The position numbers and the translations under genes were made by a program. Positions 1 to 11,181 of a stretch of DNA of 64,000 bases are shown here, in pieces. A model generated the notes under the pieces. The model was not told the DNA's origin. It was given only the letters and a program-made list of their open reading frames with translations, and did no database searches. Location of the stretch: contig NC_045146.1 in assembly GCF_008831285.2 (NCBI RefSeq), positions 19,669,289 through 19,733,288 of the forward strand. The letters are read 5' to 3'. Numbering within the stretch: position 1 is the first letter of the stretch; every line of letters starts with the position of its first letter. This DNA is from Nymphaea colorata (Eukaryota > Streptophyta > Magnoliopsida > Nymphaeales > Nymphaeaceae).

Positions 1-1090
1 CAAGAGACGGCTCCAAAAGTGGCTCCAACGACAACTCACCAAGAAAAAAAATTTCTTTGGTAAAAAAAAAAAGTTCTGGTACCATGTAGAAATATGGATA
101 CCAAAGAAGAGGGGAGAAGCACATGGATTTAACGTAGAAACCCCTCAAAGACAGGGGGAAAAAACCACGATGGATGTGGAAAAACAGTGCTCACTAGCTG
201 TTGTTCTCTCTCTCTCCTAATTTTCATTAAAAGTCAAATTACGGTTAAAACACCCCTCTTAAGTGACGACAGTCACCACACTTAAGAGATGGATGGGTTG
301 GGTCTAAACCCACAACCCGACCCGTCCAGATACAAACTCATTAACATATCCAATAACACAGACCAAGTAAAACATCAGCAACCATAGGTCTCAAGGTTGG
401 TGTGGCACATCCTTTGAAGAAAGGTTAAAGTGCATTCATTAACTCTAAGTTGGAGTGCATCAATAATTTGTTGATGCCAAATGAACCATAGTTGTTGCCT
501 TCTTCATGCGTAGCTCAGGCCATTCCTCCTTTTCTGTCATGTCTTTTTAATTTGGACCCTCAATCCTCCTTACAATAAAAAAGACATCTTCTTATTGCCT
601 TTGTTAGATTAGACCTATCAAAATGGGGAGATTTATATGGCTTTATATACAACAGGAGACAAGAACATTATCCCTCTTGCCTATAGCGTTTAAGTCTATT
701 TTCCTACTTTTTGAGTTTGACAATAGCCTCACTTATGGGAGTTTCAAGAAGGTCGTCATTCCTTCAAAGCAGCCTTCAATCCAAGGATAAATTTTGTGTA
801 GCTTTTTTTTTTAATTTGTTTTTCTCTAAAGACTATATCTCTTAGATCAAACCATTCAAGTTCAAACATAGCCAATTCATTCCACAGTTGATCTACTTTG
901 GCAACAGTCTTCTATGGTCTTGTCTCCTTGTTGAAGATTTTCAATCTTTACTTGCATGTTTCCTAAGTCACATTGGTACATAGTTTATGCCCTTATGCCC
1001 ACGTACTAGTACTAGTAGGGCAGTACACCAACACTAGTATGGTGGTACATTAGTAGTATATTTGGATCACTTTCGGGTCAGAACTGATCC
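1..1090. other. Intergenic, no gene seen
   Basis: AT-rich sequence without a convincing reading frame. It holds poly-A runs near the left edge, a short CT tract near position 205 and short ACTAGTA-type direct repeats near 1005-1050. Nothing here resembles a conserved protein or RNA. Confidence 0.6.
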
Positions 1091-1109
1091 AAACCATTGT
1101 CACAAAAGA

Positions 1110-2425
1110 CGTGGACGGGTATAATATGGCGATGAAAAAAACGGGTATAATACGGCGAAGCCGAAAATCTCGGGAATAAAACGGGAAAAGGACGGCAAAT
1201 TTTTAAAAAATAAATAAATAATCCTGATAATTATATAAAAAGAAAGTAAATGAGAAATTAAAAGAAACATTGGAAAATGACTAGATAAGCAACACATTAA
1301 AATTAGATAATGAAATGACAAATACATAACTAACAAAGCTCCCATTGAAGCCTTGTCACGGTCCACCATACTCCATAGCAATGGATTCCTTTGCAAGAAT
1401 ACCCACTAAAGCCATGATGGCCTATCAACTATTTACGGCCTTAATTCATCAAAATCATAAGATACTACATATCAGTCTAAAAGCATTTATATGTAGCTAC
1501 GGGATAAATGAATAAGAGCAATTACTGTGTTGCACAAACAGTCAATGAAAACAGTATCTACGTGCCCATCACACTAGGAATCATACACACAAGATTAATA
1601 AAACCCTGCAATCCAACCACTATCTGAGCTAACAATGAGAAACAGAAGTTGCACATACTGATTATCTACAATTTTTTTGTACGTCCAGGTTTGTTAGGAT
1701 TCCAAAATGCTCTCATAACATTATAGTATAGTTAAGAAGGCGAGATGGAGACGAAGGCATGCATTGATGCATACGACAACAAGAAAAAAGAAAAATCGAA
1801 CAACACATGTATACTATAATTAATACTTAATAGTCTATAGTCTATACGTTGTAAAAAAATTAAAAAACGAAATGGAAACTTGGAAAGAGAACCTGTCACC
1901 GCTCGAATGAAAAAGAGATGGAGACGAAGGAAGTCGAAGAATGCCCTCCTCTTCAGCTGGATGAAAACACCCCTCTTCAGCCGAAAAACGCCCCTCTTCA
2001 GCCGAAAAACGCCCCTCTTCAGCCGATTGAGAGGTGAGGTCGAGGAACGGACGAAGGAAGAAGTTCTCACCTCACTCGAAGAAGAAGTTCGAAACTTCCT
2101 TCGAACGCATGTTACGCTTACGCCTCTTTCGATTTCAAGTTTTTAACCCTAAGCCCTCTTTTCCTGTGTGAAAATACTTTTTTGCCACTAAAAGGTTGAA
2201 CAAGTTTAAAAAGAAGCCAACGTCTTAAACAATATTACAAGCTATGCCATTTACAGTCGCATGTTAAAAGAAAGCGCAAAAAATCGTTTTATACGCGTTT
2301 TATACGCGTTTTTTAAAATTTGCCGTTTTTTTCAAAAAAAAACGCGTCTTTTTCCCGTTTTTTTCGGCTGGAACTTTTTTGGCGTTAAATACGCGTTTTT
2401 TTAATATAACGCCGTTTTCTTTTTT
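1110..2425. mobile_element. Possible old DNA element with inverted ends
   Basis: The left edge (about 1110-1210) and the reverse complement of the right edge (about 2280-2425) share several blocks in the same order: CCGAAAA, ACGGGAAAA, then ACGGCAAATTTT followed by an A-run. Both edges also have short internal repeats (CGGGTATAATA on the left, TTTTATACGCG on the right). This fits a decayed terminal-inverted-repeat transposon of about 1.3 kb with no surviving transposase. The match is imperfect and the exact termini and target-site duplication are not clear, so this is an inference. Confidence 0.33.
1940..2025. repeat. 21-bp tandem repeat, about 4 copies
   Basis: The unit CCGAAAAACGCCCCTCTTCAG occurs perfectly at 1981-2001 and 2002-2022. 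A diverged copy lies at 1959-1980 and a more degraded one just before it. Because 21 is a multiple of three, reading frames on both strands stay open across the array and produce repetitive peptides. These peptides are a by-product of the repeat and not evidence of a gene. The array lies inside the possible inverted-end element. Confidence 0.8.
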
Positions 2426-2429
2426 AATT

Positions 2430-2715
2430 TTTTCTTAGTTTTTTGAGATTATATCTAGGAAGTATGAAAGGAACTATTAAGAATTGTCTTGATGTGTGTG
2501 TCTGTTGCCTTACCCGTACCAAGATTTTCTAAAATTACCCTACCCAGACCCATACCTATACCTATGTGCCTTAGCATGTTATGCATGTTTACAACATCCT
2601 TTATAGTGTGCATCTTCTCAAGATATCTCAAGCTTCATTTGAACTTGGATATTTGCCCCACGGTTGCACATTAACACCAGTGAAATCCATGTGATGATTT
2701 TGTTGCGACCTACTC
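2430..2715. other. Spacer, no gene seen
   Basis: Short AT-rich stretch between the possible inverted-end element and the copia remnant. It is possibly degenerate upstream pol sequence, but no motif is readable. Confidence 0.4.
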
Positions 2716-2719
2716 TTCT

Positions 2720-3070
2720 CTCTTTCTGGATAAATAACCTAACAAGTATTACTTGTTCTGCCATTGCCCATGATGTTCATGTGGTAAGTCTCTTCTGACA
2801 TGCTCCAACTTTAGTTGATATGGGTGCTGTATTTTTTTATTATAGGATATATTAAAAGAATGATAAATAAGGGAGTTTTCTATCCACCTCATCCCCTTTA
2901 AATTTAATTGCTTATACGGATGCAAACTATGTAAAAGGTGGCAATAATAGGCACTCAACAACTGGTTTTTATATTGTTTCAGCAGAGTTTCTGATTTCCT
3001 TACAATGGGAGAAGCAACAAAAAGTCTCTCCTTTACTAAAGAAGAGTACTGGCCAATGGCTTCAATATAT
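2720..3070 (+). mobile_element. Ty1/copia pol remnant (RT end to RNase H start)
   Basis: Piecing frames together gives peptides typical of the join between reverse transcriptase and RNase H in plant copia elements. An ILKRMINKGVFYPPHP-like segment near 2850-2900 corresponds to the usual LRYLKGT...GL.Y block. It is followed by LIAYTDANYVKGGNNRHSTT (about 2908-2965), matching the conserved L.GYSDADWAGD...RRST.G block, then FYIVSAEFLISLQWEKQQKV for the segment before the STEAEY motif. Stops and frameshifts break it, and no LTRs could be assigned. It is a dead fragment. The family call rests on motif order read by eye. Confidence 0.6.
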
Positions 3071-3394
3071 GTTTAATTTGTGTATGACTAGATTTTTGTG
3101 TACATATATACATAAAAATGGTGTATATACTTGTATGGAGACCATTTATGTGCTTGTTATTCATTTTATTTATAATCTTATTTTATTGTTTTTTGATCAA
3201 CTGAAACGTGGTCAACTGAAAAATAGTTGCTTCTCACAAGTTGTAAATATGTTGTCTTACACAGCTTTTTGAATTGATTTAATAAAGCATTTTCATCGTC
3301 ATTCGGATTTGGGATATCTTTCAGCCCTCAGTGCGTTTGGTTGTTATCTGTTATAACTGCTTAACAGCTTTGATCACTGACTTAAATCAAAGGC

Positions 3395-3745
3395 ACTACC
3401 TTTCAGATGAGCCAAGAGACGAATTTCCAAGGGAAAACCTACTCAGAAGGGGAGCTGATGGCTATAGTACTAGCAGCCCAATGGTGCGCACCGCTACTTG
3501 ATAGGGCGCAAATTTTTGGGTATATGCCGATGACAACATTCTATACTATTCCATGTGACAAAAGGCCACCAGCCACACACACACAAAAGAAGTGTACTCA
3601 TTGATCGGGTCAACGTTTGACATTATGTACAAAAAAGTGTCAGATAATATTATGGCTGATGGGTTATCTAGAAGGCTTAAACCTGCAGAAGTATTCCAAA
3701 CTCAGATGCATGTGCTGATTCAACCTATTTTTGTCTTGTAGAGTA
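3395..3745 (+). mobile_element. Ty3/gypsy-like RNase H remnant
   Basis: The + strand reads GKTYSEGELMAIVLAAQ, close to the gypsy RNase H block YE.ELLAIV.A...W...L.G (about 3430-3485). It then decays, and from about 3646 reads DNIMADGLSRRLKPAE, matching the end-of-RNase-H block N..ADALSR. A CA run near 3576 and several frameshifts interrupt it. It follows a copia fragment within 350 bases, so the two are either nested or successive insertions. No LTR or integrase was found. Confidence 0.55.
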
Positions 3746-4074
3746 AACTTTTGTCTTGTAAAGTAAACTATGGATCTATATATTTCCATTGTTTCTTACC
3801 AAAATTTAAAATATACTAGGTTTTTCATTTTCATTGCTCTGCCATATCCTAGCAGGTTACTGCTTGGCAAATTTTCTAAGCAGGCTTTGCTTTCTTTTTG
3901 CTCTTGTAATCTTTTTCCATTAATGAGTTGCAGATTATGTTATAAGCAGACTCTTAGGGAAGAAGTCTTGTTTCTCCACTAAAATTTGTTCACAATTTAT
4001 TGGCAACTGACAAGTATATGGGTATCTTGTTCTTAATTACAATGAAGGTCTACATATTCTTTTACATCCATTTC
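3746..4074. other. Spacer, no gene seen
   Basis: T-rich sequence downstream of the gypsy remnant with only short open frames. It could be part of a decayed LTR, but no TG...CA boundaries were found. Confidence 0.4.
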
Positions 4075-4184
4075 ATTGTTCTTATCCCGGTTAAACTTTT
4101 CTCCAATGCGAGTTCTTTTTTGTATTTTTATTGTTCTTATCCCGGTTAAACTTTTCTCCAATGCGAGTTCATTTTTGTATTTGG
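4075..4184. repeat. 55-bp tandem duplication
   Basis: The block beginning ATTGTTCTTATCCCGGTTAA at 4075 is repeated starting at 4130, a period of 55 bases, with almost no differences. The high identity implies a recent local slippage or duplication event. Confidence 0.9.
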
Positions 4185-4733
4185 TTGTTTTAACCAGGTA
4201 TCACATTCTCTTGCTGCGGTTTCTGGGTGCATTATTTGCTTCATGTTCCTAATTCAAATGCATTACATGATGTCAATATGGCTTTTGAGAATATGGAATC
4301 CTAGGAAACTAATAGTTTCTTTTTGAAGGAATTTTTGTAATTTTATTCCTGCTGTGTAGTAAAAACATTGATTTATAGCTTTGAGTGTTCTTGGTTTTCT
4401 CACTGTTCTCTTGAAGTTAAACTGAATCTGTTCGAGCTTTATATCATTGGAAATCTTTCTATACTTCCATTTGAAAATTTTTAAATTACATGCATGGTTA
4501 ATTATTGTTTTTTTCAGTTTTTTGGTTAATTTTTCCTATACACTGAATAGTAAACTATGATCTGAATTATTTTTCTTTAATCCCTCAAGTGTAGTATGAA
4601 ACCTATTATGATTTATCACAATTTTTTTTTCTGTCCTGATATGCAGTTTAAAAGGCTTGGGAAGCATGTTTCTCATTTGTATTGGATAGATCTGAAACTT
4701 TAGGTTCTTGTCTGGGGATTGTTGGTTGTATGC

Positions 4734-5384
4734 TAAGTCACATGGGTACTTTAGTAAGGTTTACGTAGCCGTGTCACCGTACCCGTATCCAAAATGGCTA
4801 CTTGGAGACACTTAGATACCTTTAGATCGAAACTGCTTAATTTTACTTTGATTTAATTTTTGCTACTTTACTTTTCATTCTATTCTTAGAGTTATTGTTC
4901 ATTAACATATAATGTTTTTATTTATATCACTTGTTTATTAAAATGTTGCTTTCATTTTGATTTTTTTGTGCTATTTTGTATATCTACATATTACATACAT
5001 ATATTATGTCGTGTTAGCATATGGGGATCGGGTCTATTCAGACCCGATCCATTCTCTTTATATCCACACGCCTAAGGTCACTAAGCGGTGGCTTCCATGT
5101 AATATTTTATATTTTTATGTACAAATCTGTTGTAACCTAATTAGGGTTACGTTTTAATGAAAGATTAAGGAACGCAGGGGCTGTGCTTGGCCTACTGTTC
5201 TTCCTTTCCTCCATCGTCCTCTCTTTCACTCTTTTACTCTTTCTTCTCTATTCTCAATTTATCAGATTTTCAGACGGAGAGACATGTTTATGTGAAGATT
5301 CTTTCATGTTGTACCCCCGTACGCACATTTTTTAAAGTTGTCGTGTCCGTACCAGTATCTCCGTACCCGTACCCATGTGACTTA
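4734..5384. mobile_element. 651-bp element with perfect 16-bp terminal inverted repeats
   Basis: TAAGTCACATGGGTAC at 4734-4749 is the exact reverse complement of GTACCCATGTGACTTA at 5369-5384. Just inside both ends lie runs of the CCGTACCCGTA type (about 4775-4790 and 5345-5368). Nothing inside encodes a transposase, so it would be a non-autonomous DNA element. An LTR-like stretch may be nested inside: it starts TGTTAGCATATGGG at 5012 and has a TTAGGGTTACG...AATGAAAGATTAAG leader-like part at 5140-5170. A related end, CTAAGTCACATAGGCATGAG, occurs alone near 15678. The superfamily is unassigned. Confidence 0.6.
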
Positions 5385-5435
5385 CGTTGTATGAATTATG
5401 TTCCTTTCTCATAACATGACGTTCAATATTGGTTT

Positions 5436-6079
5436 CAGGTCTCACTGGAAGATGGAAAAGAGGTCTTCCAGCTGAGTATTATTGCTGCCAATATGCTAAT
5501 CTTTTGTTTTGTTTTCTGATTTGGGAAATGTTTAAAGGTTTTCTGTTACAGATATTATGGGATTCATGACATATTTTTGTTTCCTATTTTGGCCCAGCAT
5601 TATCCCCTGCAACCTTGGTTCTTGCTGGGCTAAGTAGTCAATCATTCGATTTGTAAATCCCTGATCCTTTGTGATAAGACTTTTTACTTGTAAGTTAAGT
5701 AGAAATACTCACAAAGGAAAAACCATATAAGAAAATCCTCAGTAACCATTAGTCCCAGAAAGCAAATGACTAATTATTTTTAGTAAGCCTTTTTCTTTCA
5801 GGATGCGATATCTAACAACAAATTTGAAGGTCGCATGGTCTTAGGTGTTATGAAGATGGAGAGCGCATTACTCTGTATCCTGTTCTTAAATGAAATCTAA
5901 GCCATGTGACTTGTCTGAGATGAAGAAATTAAGATAGTTACTCTGTATTCTGTGGGCTTGGTTACCCAAAATCTTCTGGTTTTCAGTTTGAAGAAGATGA
6001 TGTACAAGCTTATTATGATGGTGATGGTCTGCTAGAATGTGCGGAGTTCTTCAAAGGACTACCTCTCCTAATAGCATGA
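5436..6079 (+). pseudogene. Possible gene remnant with an EF-hand-like last exon
   Basis: After the acceptor TTTTCAG at 5980-5986, an open stretch 5987-6079 encodes 30 residues and a stop: FEEDDVQAYYDGDG, then LLECAEFFKGLPLLIA. The YDGDGLLECAEFF part resembles the calcium-binding loop and following helix of an EF-hand (DxDGxGxxxxxEF), as in calcium-dependent protein kinases, although the first loop Asp is replaced by Tyr. Two other acceptor-preceded open pieces lie upstream, near 5438 and 5820 (the latter DAISNNKFEGRMVLGVMKME). I could not link them to a known protein. It may be a decayed multi-exon gene or chance. Confidence 0.25.
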
Positions 6080-7700
6080 ATCATTTCTTGTGTTGTCATC
6101 ACTTAATTTTCGCGCCGAGCATATCCATTTACAGTGACATGAAATCTACTTTTAACTTAGCAATATTATATGATAGCTAGCTAGACTGGAGCATCTTCGA
6201 CGGATCACTTTAGTTCGACTTTTGTGATAAGTGGATCAATCATATTTGAAAATCGCCTTCTGGCTAATTTTGTGGTGGTTATTAATAGAGAGCTAGCATA
6301 ACATACTTTTAGAGCTACACTTATCATGGGATTCCCATGTCTTCCTTCATAATTGTGATGAAAAGACTCCCATTGTTTCCTGCAGTAGCCATACGCAACC
6401 TCCATATCCCATCTACTACATATATACAAAGAGTAGGTAAACCAAACAGCATTTAACCTTACTTGGAACCCTCTTGCTTCTTTAGATGGTCGATCGGATA
6501 ACCCAACTAGCTAGTCATGGAGAAAAGATCTAAAAGATGTTAATGTTGAAGAGTATTTCAGGCCGCACTTATTAAGATTATGGAGGAATAAGGCATTTGA
6601 AGCAGGTGGGAACATCCTTGAGCAAGGAGAACATTACCACTTATAAATTTTTGGAATAGGAACAATTGTGCTCCATCAATAGTATGAAGTAACTATGGAC
6701 CCATGCTTGTATCATGAAGTGGAAAAGCGTGCGTTTTGCTTCCCATTGTCCTATATAAAGGAAAGGTGAGAAGAATTAATAAAACCATTTATTTATTAGT
6801 TGTAAAATCATGGAGAATGATGTCACCCTTGACTAGCCTATATTGGTTTAACTTGTTAGGCATTATAGAAATGGGCAAAGAAGTCCTCCAACGAGAGGAT
6901 AGAATTATAGGTAAATAATCGGACCACAGCAACTTTCACTTGGTTGGACGCGCTTGAGCAGCAGAGGCGCCCTTCTTTCTTCGTCTTCCGCCGTGTGAGG
7001 TGAGTGGACGCAGAGAGCGGTGAAGCAGACGGTGTTGGTGGGCAGCATGAGGATGCAGACAGCAGCGGCGACCCCGTTTATCAACAGGGCATCTGTCGAC
7101 GCAAAGAAGACACTGAGAAAAGGGAACGTCATCACCAGTGCTTGTTGACTGTTCTTGTTGAACAAACCCTATTATATCATATTTAGCGAACTATTGTGCG
7201 CGTTGACAACAGGGCCTTCCAGTCACTCGTTTGAAGAGATCGGCCATGGCAGTCTTACCGTCCATTTCTACTTTCAGAAGAGTGATTCTTGGACCTGAAT
7301 CGATTTAAGGAAATTAGAACCTCCATTTGAATTACATGAAATGGGTGATGATGAAATGTCAAATGTGGGGGTTCTTAAGTCTGCTATGCGGCTGATGAAT
7401 GCACTAGGAAGATAAATTGGTTCTTACTGTAGCTTGGAGGATGGAAAGATTTTGCATGCAGCATAATAGTTCCAAGTTGCATACGCTAAACATATTGCAT
7501 CATATGGCTATTGAAACTCAAATTAATTGTTTCTTGACCATTTAAATACTTTATGATCAACTGTTGTAGTTAGTTATTTAACTGTTTTATCTTTCATTCC
7601 CTCACTTAGCCTTTAAACACCAATAATTTTCTCCAGATGAACTTTTTCAAATTTATCTTGAGGTGAAATTTCAATTATTCCACCATTTACTAAGGAAACT
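6080..7700. other. Intergenic with one unassigned open stretch
   Basis: No recognisable gene. On the minus strand 6905-7165 encodes 86 residues with a hydrophobic segment (MTFPFLSVFFAST...LLINGVAAAVCILMLP) followed by a charged tail (AEDEERRAPLLLKR). The local GC content is higher than the flanks, which hints at a fragment of a membrane-protein exon, but I cannot identify a family and there is no clear splice context. The rest is AT-rich. Confidence 0.3.
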
Positions 7701-7774
7701 TATCTCTAGTAAAATTTCACATCCAAATCAGGGGAAATAAACAAACGTCCCCTTAGGTTTTTGTTAGGAAGATA

Positions 7775-8000
7775 TGGAAGGGGCATAGTGTAGCTGGTTG
7801 AGCTATGGACATGTAGGAAACACAAGTCTCTAGCTCGATTCTTGGTGGTGTTATGTTGTTGCATGTTAAGGTGGTAAGGTGCGACATCTAACTTGATGGG
7901 TGCAATCGCTGCCATCACTTGTGTCGACACCGATGCATCTTAGGACCTTTGAGACAAGGGGAATGTTGGGGCCTTTAGACCTCATTTTAGGTAATAGTAA
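7775..8000 (+). mobile_element. SINE-like sequence with tRNA-type promoter boxes
   Basis: GTGTAGCTGGTTGAGC (from about 7789) resembles a tRNA A box. TAGCTCGATTCTTGG about 40 bases later resembles a B box (GGTTCGANTCC). The spacing suits an internal Pol III promoter. It does not fold into a full tRNA, so a tRNA-derived SINE head followed by an unrelated body is the best reading. The 3' end and target-site duplication were not defined. Confidence 0.35.
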
Positions 8001-8367
8001 TAAGGATGATCTTCTTGCTCACTCTGAAGGTGTGGAAGTAGATAACAAAGTTGTGCATCTAAGAAGATAGTTATTAAGTGAATAGGGGTATTACTTTGAA
8101 TGCTATCAAGGAGCACAAATTTTTTTATATCCAGTTAAGAATAATGCATGAATTGGTGGTTGGTAGCCAACCTCTTGGGGTGCAATCAACTGAGTACTTG
8201 GCATATTAATTTGGTAGAGAGAATAGATTAGTATGTTAATTTTAGAGATAATCTTAGTATCCAGATGGGATGTCACTCAAGAAGAATGGATCTCGATCGT
8301 TGAGTCTCATGGGCGTCAACTTTGTGCCCAAGCCACAAAGCCATGTGGTTAGAAAGGTACAGTCAGG

Positions 8368-8552
8368 GGCGAAGCCAAGGGTGCCGTCAAGGCAGAACAA
8401 CACACACCCTGCTAAGGTTGAAAAGTAAAGTTTTGTATACTAAAATTTTTAGAAATTCTGGTTCCACACCCGTAAACTGTTGAAAAACTAAGATGACCCT
8501 TTTGAAAATTTTTCAAAAATTCCCTTCCTAAAATCTTGACTCTGCCCCTAGG
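8368..8552. mobile_element. MITE of about 185 bp, hAT-like ends
   Basis: The left end AGGGGCGAAGCCAAGG and the reverse complement of the right end (AGGGGCAGAGTCAAGA) form imperfect terminal inverted repeats. AGGTACA occurs just outside both ends, compatible with an eroded 8-bp target-site duplication. The interior has no coding potential. A related end, AGGGGCGAAGGCAGG, occurs near 28500. Confidence 0.5.
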
Positions 8553-10380
8553 TACACCCCATGGAGTTTTACATCTGGTCTCATGGGAGTTGAAGTTCGA
8601 ATTTCTCTTCCAACGAGTTAAAAAGCTCATGGGAAGTGGATTCACAATCCTAACTAGGATCAATAATCAAGATAGCATCGTATTATGGCTACCTCTTAAA
8701 AGAGATTGAGTTGGAGTTGTTAATTACATGAAGGTAGGGATATCGAGGGACTGGGTTCAATGGGATCTACCCTTTATCATGTTCCATTTATTAAATCCAT
8801 ATATTTGGATACGAATGCCTCAGTCAAATATCCAATCTGAATTGGATCCATCGACATCCCGCACACAGTGGGTAGCAAATTAAGGCTGGTTTCAAATAGG
8901 CTATTGGAGTTTGCAAGGCTGAGATGTATTGGAGGTTGGAGCAGTACCACTGACACTAGATTGGTCCACATTGTGAGGAGAGGTCCTGCGGGTTTTGGAA
9001 CTGGGCATGGATATAGATCTTGATACAGAGTATCATTGGATGTAAGTCTTTCTATGGAATGTGAACTATCCGACTGTTAATTCAAACCTGTTGAAGAACG
9101 AACAAATATTGATTGGATCATGGTGACAGGAGCCACAATGCCAAAGTACAGCATGTGACGCCTTCGTTAATTCCAATTTCCCTTTCTTCCCTTCTTTTTT
9201 TTTTTGCAGATTTTGGATTCTATAGCGCAGGAACACAGTGCAAGTTCAGGAATTTAGGTTCTCAATGGCGTGCAAAACTAGCTAGTCCAGGATGATGACC
9301 TAATACAAGACTGTTCCAACTTCTGAAAAGATCTTGTCAGGATGCAGACAGCGAACGCCGTGCTTAACACCCCACACGCGCCCACACACACACACACACA
9401 CATATATATATACACACATTCTATCAAAAAATTAACAGCCTTTATTTATGTTGGTTCTTAATTAGGCCATGATAAACACTTGTACAGTTGAGTCAGAGAG
9501 AGAAGAATATGATTTTCCTAGGACAAGCTGGCTGGACCAACCTAAAAATGGGATCTAGTGGTCCAAAGCACTCTTCATGCTCTGATATATATGAAATGAA
9601 CAATCAGGATGCAGTTATCATGTCATAAACAACCTATTTAATGACTTATCCGTGGAAAAAATATTATTCTCACGTACGTTCATAAAATTTTTTCAAATGT
9701 TTCATGCATTTGACTGATGTTTTAAATGTATTTTAAATTTTCTAAGGAAAGCAATTTTTTCATTTGTAAATCTTTCCAAAAGGTTTTTTCCATGCCGAGA
9801 AAATCCCGAGAACAGATTCTGATGGTGGTTCGAATATCAAGGTCTATAGATAGATAACTGTGCCTAGTTGTTGCTGATCAATCCATCGCATCACGTGGAT
9901 ACTTTGTATCCAACTCTCAATATTGTACCTACACAACATTTCGTGTCAGTAACAAGCCCCATATTTGAATACTAAAATCTTTTACCCTGAGATGAGTACT
10001 GGAACTTAAAAAGGAATCAACAAGCTTCCACTGAAGTTCGCAACTTAGTTGACCAGGTTTCCTAGGACAAGCTCCCTGAGATGAGTTCAGAATCACTATG
10101 CATGCTTCGACCAAAATATTTCGAGGCATTTGGCTATAGAAACATTAATGCAACAACTCTGTGAATTATTTATCCTAAAAATTAGGATTCATTAAACACT
10201 ATGTTAATGTTTCTCTTGTCAAACTACCTCTTCATTGCCTTTTTTTCCATCATTTGAGTGACGAAAAGGTACCTAGTTTTTTTAGAGCTGTCTAACTTTG
10301 CTGATCGAGATGAGCATGTTTACTATGCCCCATTGTTGGTGATATAAAATCTTTGTTTCCTTCTTCAACTCATTCTAAAA
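8553..10380. other. Intergenic with CA/TA microsatellite
   Basis: No gene recognised. A compound (CA)n(TA)n microsatellite lies at about 9382-9418. A short patch containing GGTTCGAATATC near 9827 is tRNA-B-box-like, but no matching A box was found. Confidence 0.5.
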
Positions 10381-10382
10381 AT

Positions 10383-10715
10383 TAGGGCTGCACCACGAGT
10401 TGAGCTAACTCGGGGTGAACTTGAACTCGCTTGAAAAAACTCAATTTGTTTATAAATGAGTTGCATTCGACTTTACATTTATACTCAAAATGTTGAAAGA
10501 GTCGAGTTCAAGTTCAAAAAACTTAGTTTGATTTGACTACGTAAAACCAGTTCATCATAGTTGAATTAGTTAAACAAGTTGGTGAATTAAACGAGTTAAA
10601 AGAAACAGGCTAACAGAAAGGAGTCAAACAAGTTGAGCAAGTTGAGCTTGAGTTCGATGTTGTAGAGTTCGATGTTGTACAGTCAAGTTGCGTTGAACTT
10701 GAGCTTGTTTTATTC
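10383..10715. mobile_element. Fragment of GAGCTC-rich hAT-like repeat
   Basis: The left end TTAGGGCTGCACCACGAG matches the ends of the repeat complex at 58.0 and 58.4 kb (TAGGGCTGCACAACGAGC). The body is a run of degenerate GAGTTGAGCT/GAACTCGCTTGA words, as in that complex. No right-end inverted repeat was found, so this is a truncated copy. Confidence 0.5.
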
Positions 10716-11103
10716 GAGCCGAGCTTAGAGAAAATCCATACTCTTCGCAGACCAAGCAGCACAGCACTAATGCTCGAGGTTCTTTATTGCTATCAGCAAC
10801 TATGGAGGCCAAGGGCTGGTAAAAAGCTAGTGGCTTGTTCGATTTCTATTGGTATGAGCCGTTTGCCTGCCCGAGAAACAAGCCATAAAAGCAGGAGTAC
10901 TAGCCTTGGGGTTTTATGCTAATAAGATACAAACAAAGTCTCTTAGCCCAGGTTCCTCGAAACCCCTCTTTTTTTTACAAAAAAATAAAATAAAATAAAA
11001 GGTCTTCATGTTTGAGCAAAATAAGCAAAACCAACCAACTTAATCGTGCTCATTTTTGTGGAATTTAGAGATCAAGAACTTTGTCATTCATAGGTGATTC
11101 CTA
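10716..11103. other. Spacer, no gene seen
   Basis: AT-rich spacer with no recognisable coding or repeat feature. Confidence 0.4.
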
Positions 11104-11181
11104 AACTGAGATCAGGAATTTGGGGACCTCTCAAATCACATCAACTGAGATCAGGAATTTGGGGACCTCTCGAATCACATC
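11104..11181. repeat. 39-bp tandem duplication
   Basis: The unit starting AACTGAGATCAGGAATTTGG occurs at 11104 and again at 11143 with one visible substitution. Two short overlapping open frames across it are repeat artefacts. Confidence 0.9.
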
